A stretch of DNA of 22,925 nucleotides from an uncultured Gemmatimonadota bacterium (lineage in GTDB: Bacteria; Gemmatimonadota; Gemmatimonadetes; Gemmatimonadales; Gemmatimonadaceae): positions 1 to 22,925 of the forward strand of contig CAMLHT010000022.1 in the NCBI GenBank assembly GCA_946479895.1, given 5' to 3'. The position numbers were made by a program, and so were the translations under genes. The notes beneath the pieces were generated by a model. That model saw only the letters and a program-made list of their open reading frames with translations. It was not told the DNA's origin and searched no databases. This document shows positions 1 through 7,922 of this stretch, one piece after another. Within the stretch, counting starts at the first letter, position 1; each line of letters opens with the position of its first letter.

Positions 1-72
1 GGCGCGGTAGCCAAGTGGTAAGGCAGCGGTCTGCAAAACCGCTATTCGCCGGTTCGATTCCGGCCCGCGCCT
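1..72 (+). tRNA. tRNA-Cys (anticodon GCA)
   Basis: The full cloverleaf folds by eye. The acceptor stem GGCGCGG (1-7) pairs with CCGCGCC (65-71). The D arm lies at about 10-24. The anticodon stem GCGGT/ACCGC (26-30 with 38-42) encloses the loop CTGCAAA, with anticodon GCA at 33-35. The T stem GCCGG/CCGGC (48-52 with 60-64) encloses TTCGATT. The discriminator base at 72 is T, the known identity base for tRNA-Cys. CCA is not encoded. The next gene starts 23 bases downstream. Confidence 0.97.
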
Positions 73-95
73 CTTTCTTCGTATGGTGGTGGTCG

Positions 96-1469
96 GTGAA
101 TTCGCCTCATTTTCGTTCGGCCGCCGCCGTTGCGATCGCATTGCTGGCCGTTGCCGCCTGCGACCATGGCCCGAAGATCGGGCCGCCTGAGAAGATCACG
201 AAGATCGGCGACGCGCAAACTGGAACCGTCGCCAGCCCGATCGCCATCCGGCCGGCGATCCTCATTCAGGACGCGGACGGCCGTGGAGTTCCCGGCGTCG
301 CCGTGATGTTCTCGGTCTCGAGTGGCGGCGGAATCGTCACCGGCGGCGCGACGCAGACCGACGAAACCGGGACGGCGAGGGTCGAGGGCTGGACGCTGGG
401 CACCACCGCTGGAGCGAATACCCTGGTCGCCAACGCGACCGGCGTCCCGGGATCGCCGGTCAGCTTCGTCGCCTCCGCGACAGCCGGCCCGGTGGCGACC
501 ATCGCCAAGGTGGGCACCGACCCCGCAACCGCGCCGGCCGGCGGCAACCTCGATTCGATCGCCGTTCGCGTCACCGACCAGTTCGGGAATCCGGTGGCCG
601 GACAGACCATCAACTTCACCGTGACGCGGGGAGCAGGGACCGTATCGCCATCCAGCCGGCAGACGCTCGCCGATGGCCGCGCCGCCGCGCGATGGACGCT
701 GGGTCCCGATGTCGACTCGACGAACACCGTGGTCGCGGCGCGCCCCGACGGATCGTTACCGGTGACGTTCAGCACCGTCGCCACGCGAGCCATCGCGAGC
801 GTCCGGTTCGCCGAACGATTCCTCATCGTGGATTCCCTCGCGTCGATCACTCCGGCAGTGACCGCCTTCGACCAGGGCGGAAGCGCGGTGAATGGCGCGA
901 GCATTTCACTCGTGGCACGCGCGGCGGGCATCGCCACCACCACCGCGACGACCGTCACCGGCGCCCGCGCAGGCCAGACCATCCTCGTGGCGCGGGCCAC
1001 CGACAATCCGGCGGCATCCGACTCGGCGCTGGTAATCGTCGGCAACGCGGGGGCGCCGGTCGTGCGCCTGACGATGCCCGGCTTCGAGCTGAAGGCCGAC
1101 ACCACGTTCACCGTCTCGCTCATCGTCGACATGCGGTCGTCGCCGGCGACGATCGGCGCCACCACCATGCACGTGGTCTGGGATCCGTCAGTGCTGACCT
1201 TCGTGAGCCAGGTGGATGGCTCGACCGCCGGCTCCACGACGAATACGTCGTCGGTCGGAACCGGGTCGCTGACCTTCGCGTACGCCAGTGCCGCCGGCGT
1301 CGGCGGCGCCATCGAGCTGAAGAAGATCACATTCAGGGCGTCATCGACCGTCGGACGTTCGGGCACGCTGACCGCGAACGTCGTCGACATGTCGGCCGGA
1401 CCGTCGAGCGGATTCGCCAATCTCGCGCCGATGACCGTGAGCGGGCTGTTTCCGGTGAGGATCCGCTGA
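96..1469 (+). CDS. Lipoprotein with three Ig-like repeats and a C-terminal cohesin-like domain
   Basis: Predicted outer-membrane or surface lipoprotein of 457 residues. I chose the GTG at 96 because the frame further upstream runs into the tRNA, and because this start gives a compact signal peptide with lipobox LAVAAC (lipidated Cys22). Residues of about 43-128 and 133-228 resemble bacterial Ig-like (Big_1/invasin) repeats, with recurring patterns such as D.FGNPVAGQTINF and D.DGRGVPGVAVMF. A more diverged repeat covers about 233-316. Residues of about 322-455 look cohesin-like (FTVSLIVDM..., VVWDPSVLTFVS, LKKITFRA). Cohesins bind dockerins, and the fourth gene of this run carries a dockerin-like module. 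The stop overlaps the next start as TGATG, so the genes are probably translationally coupled. The ribosome-binding site is weak. The cohesin assignment rests on pattern, not on a profile search. Confidence 0.8.
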   Translation: MNSPHFRSAAAVAIALLAVAACDHGPKIGPPEKITKIGDAQTGTVASPIAIRPAILIQDADGRGVPGVAVMFSVSSGGGIVTGGATQTDETGTARVEGWTLGTTAGANTLVANATGVPGSPVSFVASATAGPVATIAKVGTDPATAPAGGNLDSIAVRVTDQFGNPVAGQTINFTVTRGAGTVSPSSRQTLADGRAAARWTLGPDVDSTNTVVAARPDGSLPVTFSTVATRAIASVRFAERFLIVDSLASITPAVTAFDQGGSAVNGASISLVARAAGIATTTATTVTGARAGQTILVARATDNPAASDSALVIVGNAGAPVVRLTMPGFELKADTTFTVSLIVDMRSSPATIGATTMHVVWDPSVLTFVSQVDGSTAGSTTNTSSVGTGSLTFAYASAAGVGGAIELKKITFRASSTVGRSGTLTANVVDMSAGPSSGFANLAPMTVSGLFPVRIR

Positions 1470-2002
1470 TGCGCGCCTCGTCACTCGTTTTCGCGATTGC
1501 CCTGCTCGGCGCGGTGACGGGCTGCGAGCGGCAGGACCGCCTGTCCAATCCGGACTCCACCGTCGCCGCACCGTCGGCGCCCGAGGAAGGGACTGCGTTC
1601 CTGAGCGTCTCCGACCTCTCGCCGAAGGATGGAGGCAGCGTTACCGTGGCCGGCTCCATCGCGCTCGGTGACTCGACGTCACTCGGGTCGTTCCGGGTGC
1701 GACTGGCTTACGACACCACGCTGCTCGCCTATCTCGAAGAGGTGCCGCTCCCAGGAATGATGCGAGTGGTGAACCCGACGCCGGGCGAGGTCATCGTCGT
1801 CGGAGCCACGTCGGGCACCTCGAGCGACGGCAGGCTGTTCGCATTGCGATTCCGCGTGCGGGACGCGGGCGGACTGGCATCGCTCGCCCTGCACGTCGAC
1901 GAAATGAACGACGGATCCTTCACCAACCAGGCGCCGACCGTCCGCCGGGCTTCGCGCCTCGTGCTGGACCGGGCCCTCGCGCCAGTGACGATACAGAGAT
2001 GA
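1469..2002 (+). CDS. Small lipoprotein with a cohesin-like domain
   Basis: Predicted 177-residue lipoprotein. A short hydrophobic signal ends in lipobox AVTGC (Cys19), followed by a linker rich in Ser, Pro and Ala and then one beta-rich domain at about 45-175. That domain has the cohesin pattern: a strand SVTVAGSIAL, then FRVRLAYDTTLLAYLEE, then GRLFALRFRVRDAGG, then a final LALHVDEMND segment. The Y-D-x-x-L-L-x-Y-L element matches the W-D-P-x-V-L-x-F element of the preceding gene. The ATG overlaps the upstream stop by one base, and its own stop overlaps the next ATG (ATGA). A membrane-anchored single cohesin would suit a docking site for the dockerin protein downstream. Function is inferred from domain order only. 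Confidence 0.75.
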   Translation: MRASSLVFAIALLGAVTGCERQDRLSNPDSTVAAPSAPEEGTAFLSVSDLSPKDGGSVTVAGSIALGDSTSLGSFRVRLAYDTTLLAYLEEVPLPGMMRVVNPTPGEVIVVGATSGTSSDGRLFALRFRVRDAGGLASLALHVDEMNDGSFTNQAPTVRRASRLVLDRALAPVTIQR

Positions 2003-2802
2003 AGCTGACAATCACGGTGTTGACGATCGGCGCGCTCATGCTGCCGACTCCCGGAAACGCACAGGCGCCGTGCGCGCCGAGCCGGACTGCGCGCGGGGCG
2101 AGATTCCACGTCGAAGTGGTGCCAGCCGGCCCACGCGACACGGTGACGGTCGCGCGGCTGTGCCTCGCGCCCGGCACGCAGGGAGTGGGCAGCTACATGG
2201 CCGTCATCACGTACGACTCCACGCGGGTGCGCGCGGCGCGAGTCGATGCCGGCGGCGGCATGCAGGTGGCCAACGCCCGCGTTGCGGGAACGATCAGGAT
2301 CGCTGGCGCTTCGCCGGGCGGCTTCGCCGCCGGCCAGCTGGCGTCGATGATCTTCAGGCCCGTCGGTTCGCGGCCGCTCGACAGGCTCACCCTGACCGTC
2401 ACGGAAGTCAGCACGCCGGGTGGCGCATCGGTGCTCGGCGAGACGGTGGTCGAGGGGTGGCCGGCGAAGGCGCCGCGCCAGGGTGTCACTCAACCGCCGG
2501 CGATCGATTCCATTTCGCCGCGAGCCGCTGTCGTCGGCGCTGAGCGGGTAACGGATCTCGTCCTGTACGGAAAGGGATTCGCGGCGAGCGGAAACACGGT
2601 GCTCTTCGACGGTGCTCCGGTTTCAGGCCTGCTCTCCGAATCGGGCGGAACCATCCTTCGCTTCACCGCGCCGACGTTCATTCCCGCCCGCGCAGGGGTG
2701 AGCGGACATCGCGTGTCGGCGGGGCGCGTGCTCGTTCGGGTGAAGCATGCCGGCGGCACGAGCAACGCCGTGGCGTTCACGGTTCGCGAGGACACGCCGT
2801 GA
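1999..2802 (+). CDS. Secreted protein with cohesin-like and IPT/TIG domains
   Basis: Predicted exported protein of 267 residues. The N-terminus is a Sec signal peptide of about 21 residues ending near GNA-QA, with no lipobox. Residues of about 30-150 form a third cohesin-like beta domain (FHVEVVPAGPRDTVTVARLCL, YMAVITYDSTRVRAARV, AGQLASMIFRPVG). Residues of about 165-262 match the IPT/TIG Ig-fold, starting PAIDSISPRAAVVGAERV, with LYGKGFAASGNTVLFDG and a final strand ending AVAFTVRE. IPT/TIG domains are common in surface and extracellular proteins and often mediate binding. The start codon overlaps the previous stop (ATGA), and its stop overlaps the GTG of the next gene (GTGA). Cys25 and the Cys in RLCLAP are candidates for a disulfide. 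No enzymatic motif is visible. Confidence 0.75.
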   Translation: MKLTITVLTIGALMLPTPGNAQAPCAPSRTARGARFHVEVVPAGPRDTVTVARLCLAPGTQGVGSYMAVITYDSTRVRAARVDAGGGMQVANARVAGTIRIAGASPGGFAAGQLASMIFRPVGSRPLDRLTLTVTEVSTPGGASVLGETVVEGWPAKAPRQGVTQPPAIDSISPRAAVVGAERVTDLVLYGKGFAASGNTVLFDGAPVSGLLSESGGTILRFTAPTFIPARAGVSGHRVSAGRVLVRVKHAGGTSNAVAFTVREDTP

Positions 2803-5291
2803 ACCGGGCCGGCAGCGTCGCCGTCGCGGTGCTGATGCTGTCGGCCACGGCCTCGGCGCAGAACCCGCCGGTCCGCGGTGATGACCCCGGTGGTGCGGCG
2901 CGCTACTTCATCGAGATGCGCGCCGGGCCGAGCGGAGCGATCCCATCGGGTGCCCGGACGACGGCACTGGCCCAGATGCGCGCGCGATGGCCGCAGATCG
3001 TCGCCCGGCGCGCGGCGACGCTGTCGAGCGTCCCCACCCTCGGCTCGACGACGACGTGGACGCCAATCGGGCCGCGTCCGATCAGCAGCTTCGGCCAGGA
3101 CAACTCGGGCCGCCTCAATTCCATCGCCATCCATCCCACCAATCCGGACATCATCTACGTCGGTGGCGCGCAGGGCGGCGTCTGGAAGACCGTGAACGGC
3201 GGGGCGACATGGGCGCCGCTGACGGACGCGCAGTGCTCCCTGGCGATGGGCAGCGTCGCGCTCGATCCGAAGAACCCCGAGATCGTCTATGCCGGGACGG
3301 GCGAGCTGAACTTCAGCGGCGATTCCTACTACGGGTGCGGGATGCTCAAGTCCACCGACGGCGGGCAGACGTGGGCGGAGATCGGCCGGAGCGTGTTCAC
3401 GGCACAGGGCAGGCGACCGCGCATCTCGCGCGTCGTCGTCGACAACGCGACGGCGAATACGCCGAGCGCGATCGTGTTCGCGGCCACGGACGCAGGCCTG
3501 TTCCGGTCGGCGGACGCGGGCCTGACGTGGCTGCCGACTTCCGGCCCTGTCGGCGCGGTTACCGACCTGGTTGCCGACACCTCGAGCGCCGGCGTCTTCT
3601 ACGCCGCGAACGGTGACATCGGCGGCGGCGGCGTCAGCGCGCGCAACGGGATCTTCAAGACCACCGACGCGGGGCTCACGTGGAGCAAGGTCTGGCTTCC
3701 GCCAACGAACGCGGGGCGCATCAGCCTGGCGATCTCGCCGTCGTCGCCGTCCATGCTCTATGCGGCGGTGCAGACGGCGACGACCGCCGGGGCCAATGCC
3801 AATTCGCTCCTCGGCATCTGGCTGACCACTGATGGCGGGGCGACCTGGAGCCAGAAGTTCGGGCAGAACCAGGTGCTCTGCGGCCAGCAGTGCTGGTACA
3901 ACATGGTCATCGCCGTCGACCCGGCGTCGCCGCGCACCGTGTATTTCGGGGGGATTTCACTGCACAAGTCGACCGACAGTGCCGCGACGTTCGCCGACAT
4001 CGGCAACTCCATTCACGTCGACCATCATGCGTTCGCGTTTCACCCGACGACGCCGGGCACCATCTTCGCCGGCAGTGACGGCGGCATCTTCAAGTCGGTG
4101 AATGCCGGGTCCACCTGGACGAGCCTGAACACGAACCTCGAGCTCACCCAGTTCTACGCCGGCGTGTCCGTCAGTCCGACCAGCGCCACGACGATCCTTG
4201 GCGGGACGCAGGACAACGGCACGGTGCAGTGGAGCGGGGCGTCGTCGTGGCCGCAGGTGCTGAGCGGCGATGGCGGCTTCACGGCGCTCGACCAGGTGAC
4301 GGGGGCAACGGCATTCGCTGAAACGCAGTGGACGGCGAACAGCGGCTTCGCCGGTCCGCGCCGGCGCGACCCCGGGGGATCGAACTTCGCGCTCAAGGTT
4401 TCCGGCATCAACCTGGGAGACCGGGCGCTCTTCATCCCGCCGATCGCCATGGATCCGTCGCGCCCGCGCATCGTCTTCTTCGGGACGGTAAACCTGTACC
4501 GCTCCGGAAATTCGGGCGACCGGTGGACCAACATCGGCAGCAGCCAGGTGGCCGGAGGCGGCAGCATCGCCTCGATCGGCGTCGCGCCATCCGACACGCT
4601 CACCATCTACACGGGATCGAGTGATGGGCGGCTGTCGTACACCCACGACATGGGCGTGACCTGGAGCGCGGCCACGGGACTGGCGACGGCACCGGTGACC
4701 GACATCGCGGTCGATCCCCGGAACGCGCGCATCGCCGTCGCGGTCCAGAGCGGGTTCGTGGCCGGCAGCAAGGTCTTCCAGACGATCGATGGTGGGCTCA
4801 CGTGGACCAACCTGACGTTCAACCTGCCGAACGTCCCTGTGCTCTCGGTGGTCCTGGAGCCGGGTTCGCGTGACATCACCATCGGCACCGATCTCGGGGT
4901 CTTCACGCTGCGGAGCGGAAGCACGTCCTGGACGCCGATCCTGAACGGCCTTCCGAACGTCGCCGTCTACGACCTGGTCTTCGACGCGCCGCGCAGCCGG
5001 CTGATCGCCGCGACGCACGGCCGCGGCATGTTCGCCCTCGACGTCACCGTGACCGGCCTGCGGGGGGACGTGGCGGGGTCAGGCCAGACGCCGCCCGACG
5101 GGCAGGTGACGGCGCTCGACGCCCAGGTGATCCTGGACCTGGTGGTCGGAAATGCCGTTCCGGGCTCCCAGCGCTACCCCAACGGCGACGCCAACTGCGA
5201 CGGCCAGGTCACCGCCCTCGATGCGATGGTGGTGCTCCGCAAGGCAGCCGGGTTCACCGACGCCGCGGTGTGCGTCGGAACGGTCAAATGA
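2799..5291 (+). CDS. Secreted Asp-box (BNR/sortilin-like) propeller protein with C-terminal dockerin-like module
   Basis: Predicted 830-residue extracellular protein. The signal peptide ends at about SATASA-Q (residue 21). Residues of about 60-745 contain roughly ten Asp-box motifs of the form S/T-x-D-x-G-x-T-W, for example WKTVNGGATW, LKSTDGGQTW, FKTTDAGLTW and FQTIDGGLTW. This is the signature of BNR/VPS10-type beta-propellers, often annotated as glycosyl hydrolases although activity cannot be assumed. Residues 754-830 are dockerin-like. Repeat 2 (797-819, GDANCDGQVTALDAMVVLRK) has the spacing of a calcium-binding EF loop, D-x-N-x-D-G-x-V-T-x-x-D. Repeat 1 (756-784) shares DGQVTALDA but has a longer, degenerate first half. 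The GTG start overlaps the previous stop. The neighbouring cohesin-like genes are candidate partners and the adjacent type II system a candidate exporter; both are inferences. Confidence 0.85.
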   Translation: MNRAGSVAVAVLMLSATASAQNPPVRGDDPGGAARYFIEMRAGPSGAIPSGARTTALAQMRARWPQIVARRAATLSSVPTLGSTTTWTPIGPRPISSFGQDNSGRLNSIAIHPTNPDIIYVGGAQGGVWKTVNGGATWAPLTDAQCSLAMGSVALDPKNPEIVYAGTGELNFSGDSYYGCGMLKSTDGGQTWAEIGRSVFTAQGRRPRISRVVVDNATANTPSAIVFAATDAGLFRSADAGLTWLPTSGPVGAVTDLVADTSSAGVFYAANGDIGGGGVSARNGIFKTTDAGLTWSKVWLPPTNAGRISLAISPSSPSMLYAAVQTATTAGANANSLLGIWLTTDGGATWSQKFGQNQVLCGQQCWYNMVIAVDPASPRTVYFGGISLHKSTDSAATFADIGNSIHVDHHAFAFHPTTPGTIFAGSDGGIFKSVNAGSTWTSLNTNLELTQFYAGVSVSPTSATTILGGTQDNGTVQWSGASSWPQVLSGDGGFTALDQVTGATAFAETQWTANSGFAGPRRRDPGGSNFALKVSGINLGDRALFIPPIAMDPSRPRIVFFGTVNLYRSGNSGDRWTNIGSSQVAGGGSIASIGVAPSDTLTIYTGSSDGRLSYTHDMGVTWSAATGLATAPVTDIAVDPRNARIAVAVQSGFVAGSKVFQTIDGGLTWTNLTFNLPNVPVLSVVLEPGSRDITIGTDLGVFTLRSGSTSWTPILNGLPNVAVYDLVFDAPRSRLIAATHGRGMFALDVTVTGLRGDVAGSGQTPPDGQVTALDAQVILDLVVGNAVPGSQRYPNGDANCDGQVTALDAMVVLRKAAGFTDAAVCVGTVK

Positions 5292-5446
5292 GGTCCCTCG
5301 GGCGGCGGGCCCCCGCGTCATTAACGAGTTTTCTGTAACGCCGTCTCCCGAACGACCGTAGTATCAGAGATCAGCCCACGTGCGGCGGGACAACCCGATG
5401 TCCCGGGCGTGTGTCGAAGTCAGCAGTCCTCCCGCCCCCAGAAGCA
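5292..5446 (+). promoter_or_regulatory. Leader region of the type II secretion cluster, with hairpin and possible -10 box
   Basis: A 155-base gap separates the dockerin gene from gspG. TAGTAT at 5359-5364 is a fair sigma-70 -10 box, but no good -35 box lies 17 bases upstream (only a weak TGTAAC at 5334-5339). Downstream, CGGGACA (5386-5392) pairs perfectly with TGTCCCG (5399-5405) around a six-base loop. This 7-bp hairpin would sit in the 5' leader. A short GC hairpin near 5305-5316 followed by TTTTCTG could be a weak terminator for the upstream operon. No coding gene is seen here. Confidence 0.3.
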
Positions 5447-5875
5447 ATGAACCGACCCCGAAAGCGCGGCTTCACGCTCATCGAGATCCTCGTCGTGATC
5501 GTCGTGATCGCGATCCTGGCGACGCTCGTCGCGCCGAACGTGTTCCAACACGTCTCGACCGCCAAGAGCTCGACCGCGAAGTCGCAGATCGAGATGCTGA
5601 GCACCGCGCTGGACGCCTACCGCCTCGACAACGGGCAGTATCCGACGACCCAGCAGGGCCTCGAAGCGCTGATCACCAAGCCGACGATCGATCCCCCGAC
5701 CACCTGGCGGGGTCCGTATCTCCGCAAGGAGATCCCGCTCGATCCGTGGAACGAGCCGTACGTCTATCTCGCCCCGGGTGAGGTGAACCCGACCGGTTTC
5801 GACCTGCTGTCGTACGGGGCGGACAAGAAGGCGGGCGGCGAAGGAGAGAACGCCGACATCCTCGGCTGGAAGTAG
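5447..5875 (+). CDS. gspG: Type II secretion major pseudopilin GspG
   Basis: The 142-residue major pseudopilin forms the shaft of the periplasmic pseudopilus, which pushes folded substrates through the secretin. The start is ATG 5447, giving MNRPRKR then G-FTLIE. Prepilin peptidase would cut after Gly8 and leave Phe1 and the essential Glu5. A hydrophobic helix follows (ILVVIVVIAILATLVAP). The globular part carries GspG hallmarks: Y.LDNGQYPTTQQGLEALI at about 63-82, WRGPYL, and the calcium-site region DPWNEPYVY to the C-terminus (DLLSYGADK, GGEGENADI). The length is normal for the family. It is the first gene of an eleven-gene cluster, with gspF 16 bases downstream. Confidence 0.96.
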   Translation: MNRPRKRGFTLIEILVVIVVIAILATLVAPNVFQHVSTAKSSTAKSQIEMLSTALDAYRLDNGQYPTTQQGLEALITKPTIDPPTTWRGPYLRKEIPLDPWNEPYVYLAPGEVNPTGFDLLSYGADKKAGGEGENADILGWK

Positions 5876-5891
5876 CCCGGAGGGTCGCGTC

Positions 5892-7097
5892 ATGCCGAAC
5901 TTCGCCTATCAGGCGGTCGACAGCGCCGGCAAGGCGCGGCATGGCGAAGCCACGGCGGTGAGCGCCGGGGCGCTCGCCCGCTCGCTGGAGGAGCGCGGAC
6001 TGCTCGTGCTCGACGTGAGCGAGGCTCAGGCGGGCGCGGCGAAGGGCGCGCGGGGATTTCGGTTCGGGCGCCGCCGCGAGATCCTCGAGGTCACACGCGC
6101 GCTGGCGTCGCTCCTTCCGGTCGGGATGCCGCTGTCGCAGGCGCTCCAGGCCGCGTCGAACGTTGCGAGCGGCGACGTCCGCGATGCCATCCTCGAGGTC
6201 CGCTCGCGGGTCGAGCGGGGAGAGACGCTTTCGACCGCGCTGGCCGGACATCCGGCGTTCTTCCCGCCCCTGTACGTCGGACTCGTGCGCGCCGGGGAGC
6301 GAAGCGGCGACATCGACTCGGCGTTCGCGAGGCTGGCCGCGCAGCTCGAGCGCGACGAGGCGCTGCGCGGAAAGATCCTCTCGGCGTCGATCTACCCGAT
6401 GCTGCTGGCCACCGCCGGCACCGTCGCCGTGTCGGTCCTCCTCTTCTTCGTGCTTCCGAAGTTCGTGACGCTGCTGCAGGGGAGCGGCGCCCGGCTGCCG
6501 TCGTCGACGTCCGCGCTGCTCGCCCTCTCTGCCTTCCTGCATCGCGTCTGGCCGGCGCTAGTCGTTCTTCCTTTCGCGATAGCCGCCCTGGTGGCGTGGA
6601 TGCGTAGCAGCGAGGAGGGGCGCCGCTTCGCCTCGCGCGCGATGCTGGCGATTCCGCTCATCAACACCCTGCGTGAGTACGCGCTCGCCGCGCGCTTCGC
6701 GCGCCTGCTCGGCGTCCTGCTCGGTGGCGGCGCCCCGCTGCTCGTGGCCCTCGACGACACGATCGACTCGCTCGGCGATCCCGTGGCCCGTGACGACGTC
6801 GCGCGGATACGCACGAAGGTGCGCGAGGGGAGCTCGCTGCGGGCGGCGGTGGCCGACAGTCCGATCTTCCCGCCGCTGCTGGCGCAGCTGATCGGCGTCG
6901 GCGAGGAGGCCGGGCAGCTGAAGGAGTTCCTCACCAAGTCGGCGGAGATCTTCGAGGAGCGCACGGAGCGGGCGACCCAGCGTCTCGCGGCGCTCGCGGA
7001 GCCGGCGATGATCGTCGTGTTCGGCGCCATCGTGGCGTTCGTGGCGCTCTCGCTGCTCCAGGCGATCTACGGCATCAACGCGAGCTCCTTCAGATGA
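5892..7097 (+). CDS. gspF: Type II secretion inner-membrane platform protein GspF
   Basis: A polytopic inner-membrane platform protein of 401 residues. It links the GspE ATPase to pseudopilus assembly. A strong GGAGGG (5879-5884) precedes ATG 5892. The sequence shows the family's duplicated cytoplasmic domain (about 65-165 and 265-365), each copy with the pattern LA.LL..G.PL..AL. Repeat 1 reads LASLLPVGMPLSQAL and repeat 2 reads LLGVLLGGGAPLLVAL. Both are followed by G-E-x-S/A-G motifs (VRAGERSGD, IGVGEEAGQ). Three membrane segments are visible at about 167-190, 219-237 and 371-393. The N-terminus MPNFAYQAVDSAGK is typical. The stop overlaps the gspH start (ATGA). Confidence 0.96.
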   Translation: MPNFAYQAVDSAGKARHGEATAVSAGALARSLEERGLLVLDVSEAQAGAAKGARGFRFGRRREILEVTRALASLLPVGMPLSQALQAASNVASGDVRDAILEVRSRVERGETLSTALAGHPAFFPPLYVGLVRAGERSGDIDSAFARLAAQLERDEALRGKILSASIYPMLLATAGTVAVSVLLFFVLPKFVTLLQGSGARLPSSTSALLALSAFLHRVWPALVVLPFAIAALVAWMRSSEEGRRFASRAMLAIPLINTLREYALAARFARLLGVLLGGGAPLLVALDDTIDSLGDPVARDDVARIRTKVREGSSLRAAVADSPIFPPLLAQLIGVGEEAGQLKEFLTKSAEIFEERTERATQRLAALAEPAMIVVFGAIVAFVALSLLQAIYGINASSFR

Positions 7098-7537
7098 AGC
7101 GCCGCGCCGGGTTCACCCTCTGGGAGATCGCGACCGTCATGCTGATCATGGCGATCGTCGCGACCCTCACGGCACCGGCGTACGTGAAGTTCGGCGAGGA
7201 GCGCGACCGCACGAGCCTCGACGTGCTGCTGAAGGTGCTGCACGACACCCGCGCGCTGGCGATCGAGCATACGGTCGAAGCGACGCTGCTGATCGACCCG
7301 AAGTCGGGACGCTACCGCGTCGACACCACGTCGAGCTTCGGCAGCGGACCCGTCGCGGATGACACGCTCGAGTTCGCGGCGAACGAAGGGCTCGAGACCG
7401 ACCTTCCCCGCGTCCGGTATCTGTTCCGGCCGACGGGTGCAGCCTTCGGCGACTCGGTCATCGTGCGCGGGAGCGACTCGACCCGAGTCGTGTTCGTGGA
7501 CACCTGGAGCGGGATGGCGCATGCGATCGCGCGCTAG
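7094..7537 (+). CDS. gspH: Type II secretion minor pseudopilin GspH
   Basis: Predicted minor pseudopilin of 147 residues belonging to the GspH/FimT group. The prepilin site is MKRRAG-FTLWE, with cleavage after Gly6 and Glu at +5. A hydrophobic helix follows (IATVMLIMAIVATLTAP). The rest is a small beta-rich head (VEATLLIDPKSGRYRVDT, GSDSTRVVFVDTWSG) with low family conservation, so the assignment leans on the signal and on position between gspF and gspI. The start overlaps the gspF stop by four bases, and the 3' end overlaps gspI by 17 bases. Like other minor pseudopilins it probably sits at or near the tip complex. Confidence 0.85.
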   Translation: MKRRAGFTLWEIATVMLIMAIVATLTAPAYVKFGEERDRTSLDVLLKVLHDTRALAIEHTVEATLLIDPKSGRYRVDTTSSFGSGPVADDTLEFAANEGLETDLPRVRYLFRPTGAAFGDSVIVRGSDSTRVVFVDTWSGMAHAIAR

Positions 7538-7922
7538 GCGGGGCATCACGCTCTTCGAATCGGTCGCGGCGCTGACGATCGTCGGGCTGGTGGCGATCAG
7601 CGCCATGGAAGCCGTCGGCGCCGAAATGCGGACGGCCGAAAGGGCCCGTCGCGCCCTGGAAGTGGAAGCGCTGGCCACCCAGCGCCTCGACGCGATGGAC
7701 CTGCTGACGGACCAGGAGCTCCAGGCGCTCCCCGATTCGGTGGCGACGGGCCAGTTCGATCCGCCGCTCGACGAGTACAAATGGGAGGTCTCGTCGTCTC
7801 CCGTGGCCGAGCAGCCGGGCGTGTATGACGTTGCCCTCACGATCACCTGGGAGAGCGGCAGCTACCCGGTCAGGACCATGATGTACCGCCGGCCCCGGCT
7901 CTTCCAGAGGATGGCCCGATGA
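7521..7922 (+). CDS. gspI: Type II secretion minor pseudopilin GspI
   Basis: Predicted 133-residue minor pseudopilin. I chose ATG 7521, which gives the short basic leader MRSRARRG-ITLFE and places Glu at +5. The helix then reads SVAALTIVGLVAISAMEAVGAEMRTAERA. The first half resembles GspI (LFES..AL.I......A, then RRALEVEALATQRLDAMDLL, the usual A..LA..R.. pattern). The C-terminal head has strands KWEVSSSPV and DVALTITWESG. The start lies inside the end of gspH, 17 bases upstream of its stop, and its own stop overlaps gspJ. GspI is known to nucleate the tip with GspJ and GspK. Confidence 0.85.
   Translation: MRSRARRGITLFESVAALTIVGLVAISAMEAVGAEMRTAERARRALEVEALATQRLDAMDLLTDQELQALPDSVATGQFDPPLDEYKWEVSSSPVAEQPGVYDVALTITWESGSYPVRTMMYRRPRLFQRMAR

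Noticed and set aside
15..95. Upstream extension of the first lipoprotein gene to position 15
   Set aside because: It would translate the tRNA-Cys gene and bury the lipoprotein signal. The GTG at 96 gives a clean lipobox peptide.
266..1420. Long minus-strand open frame opposite the first lipoprotein gene
   Set aside because: It is a GC-rich shadow frame with no domain, signal or ribosome-binding site. Similar antisense frames at 3957-5018, 8335-9519, 9813-10919, 10840-12039, 12030-13562 and 13292-14992 were rejected for the same reason.
5292..5446. Cyclic-di-GMP or other riboswitch in the leader of the secretion cluster
   Set aside because: I could not match any conserved riboswitch core. 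Only a simple hairpin is visible.
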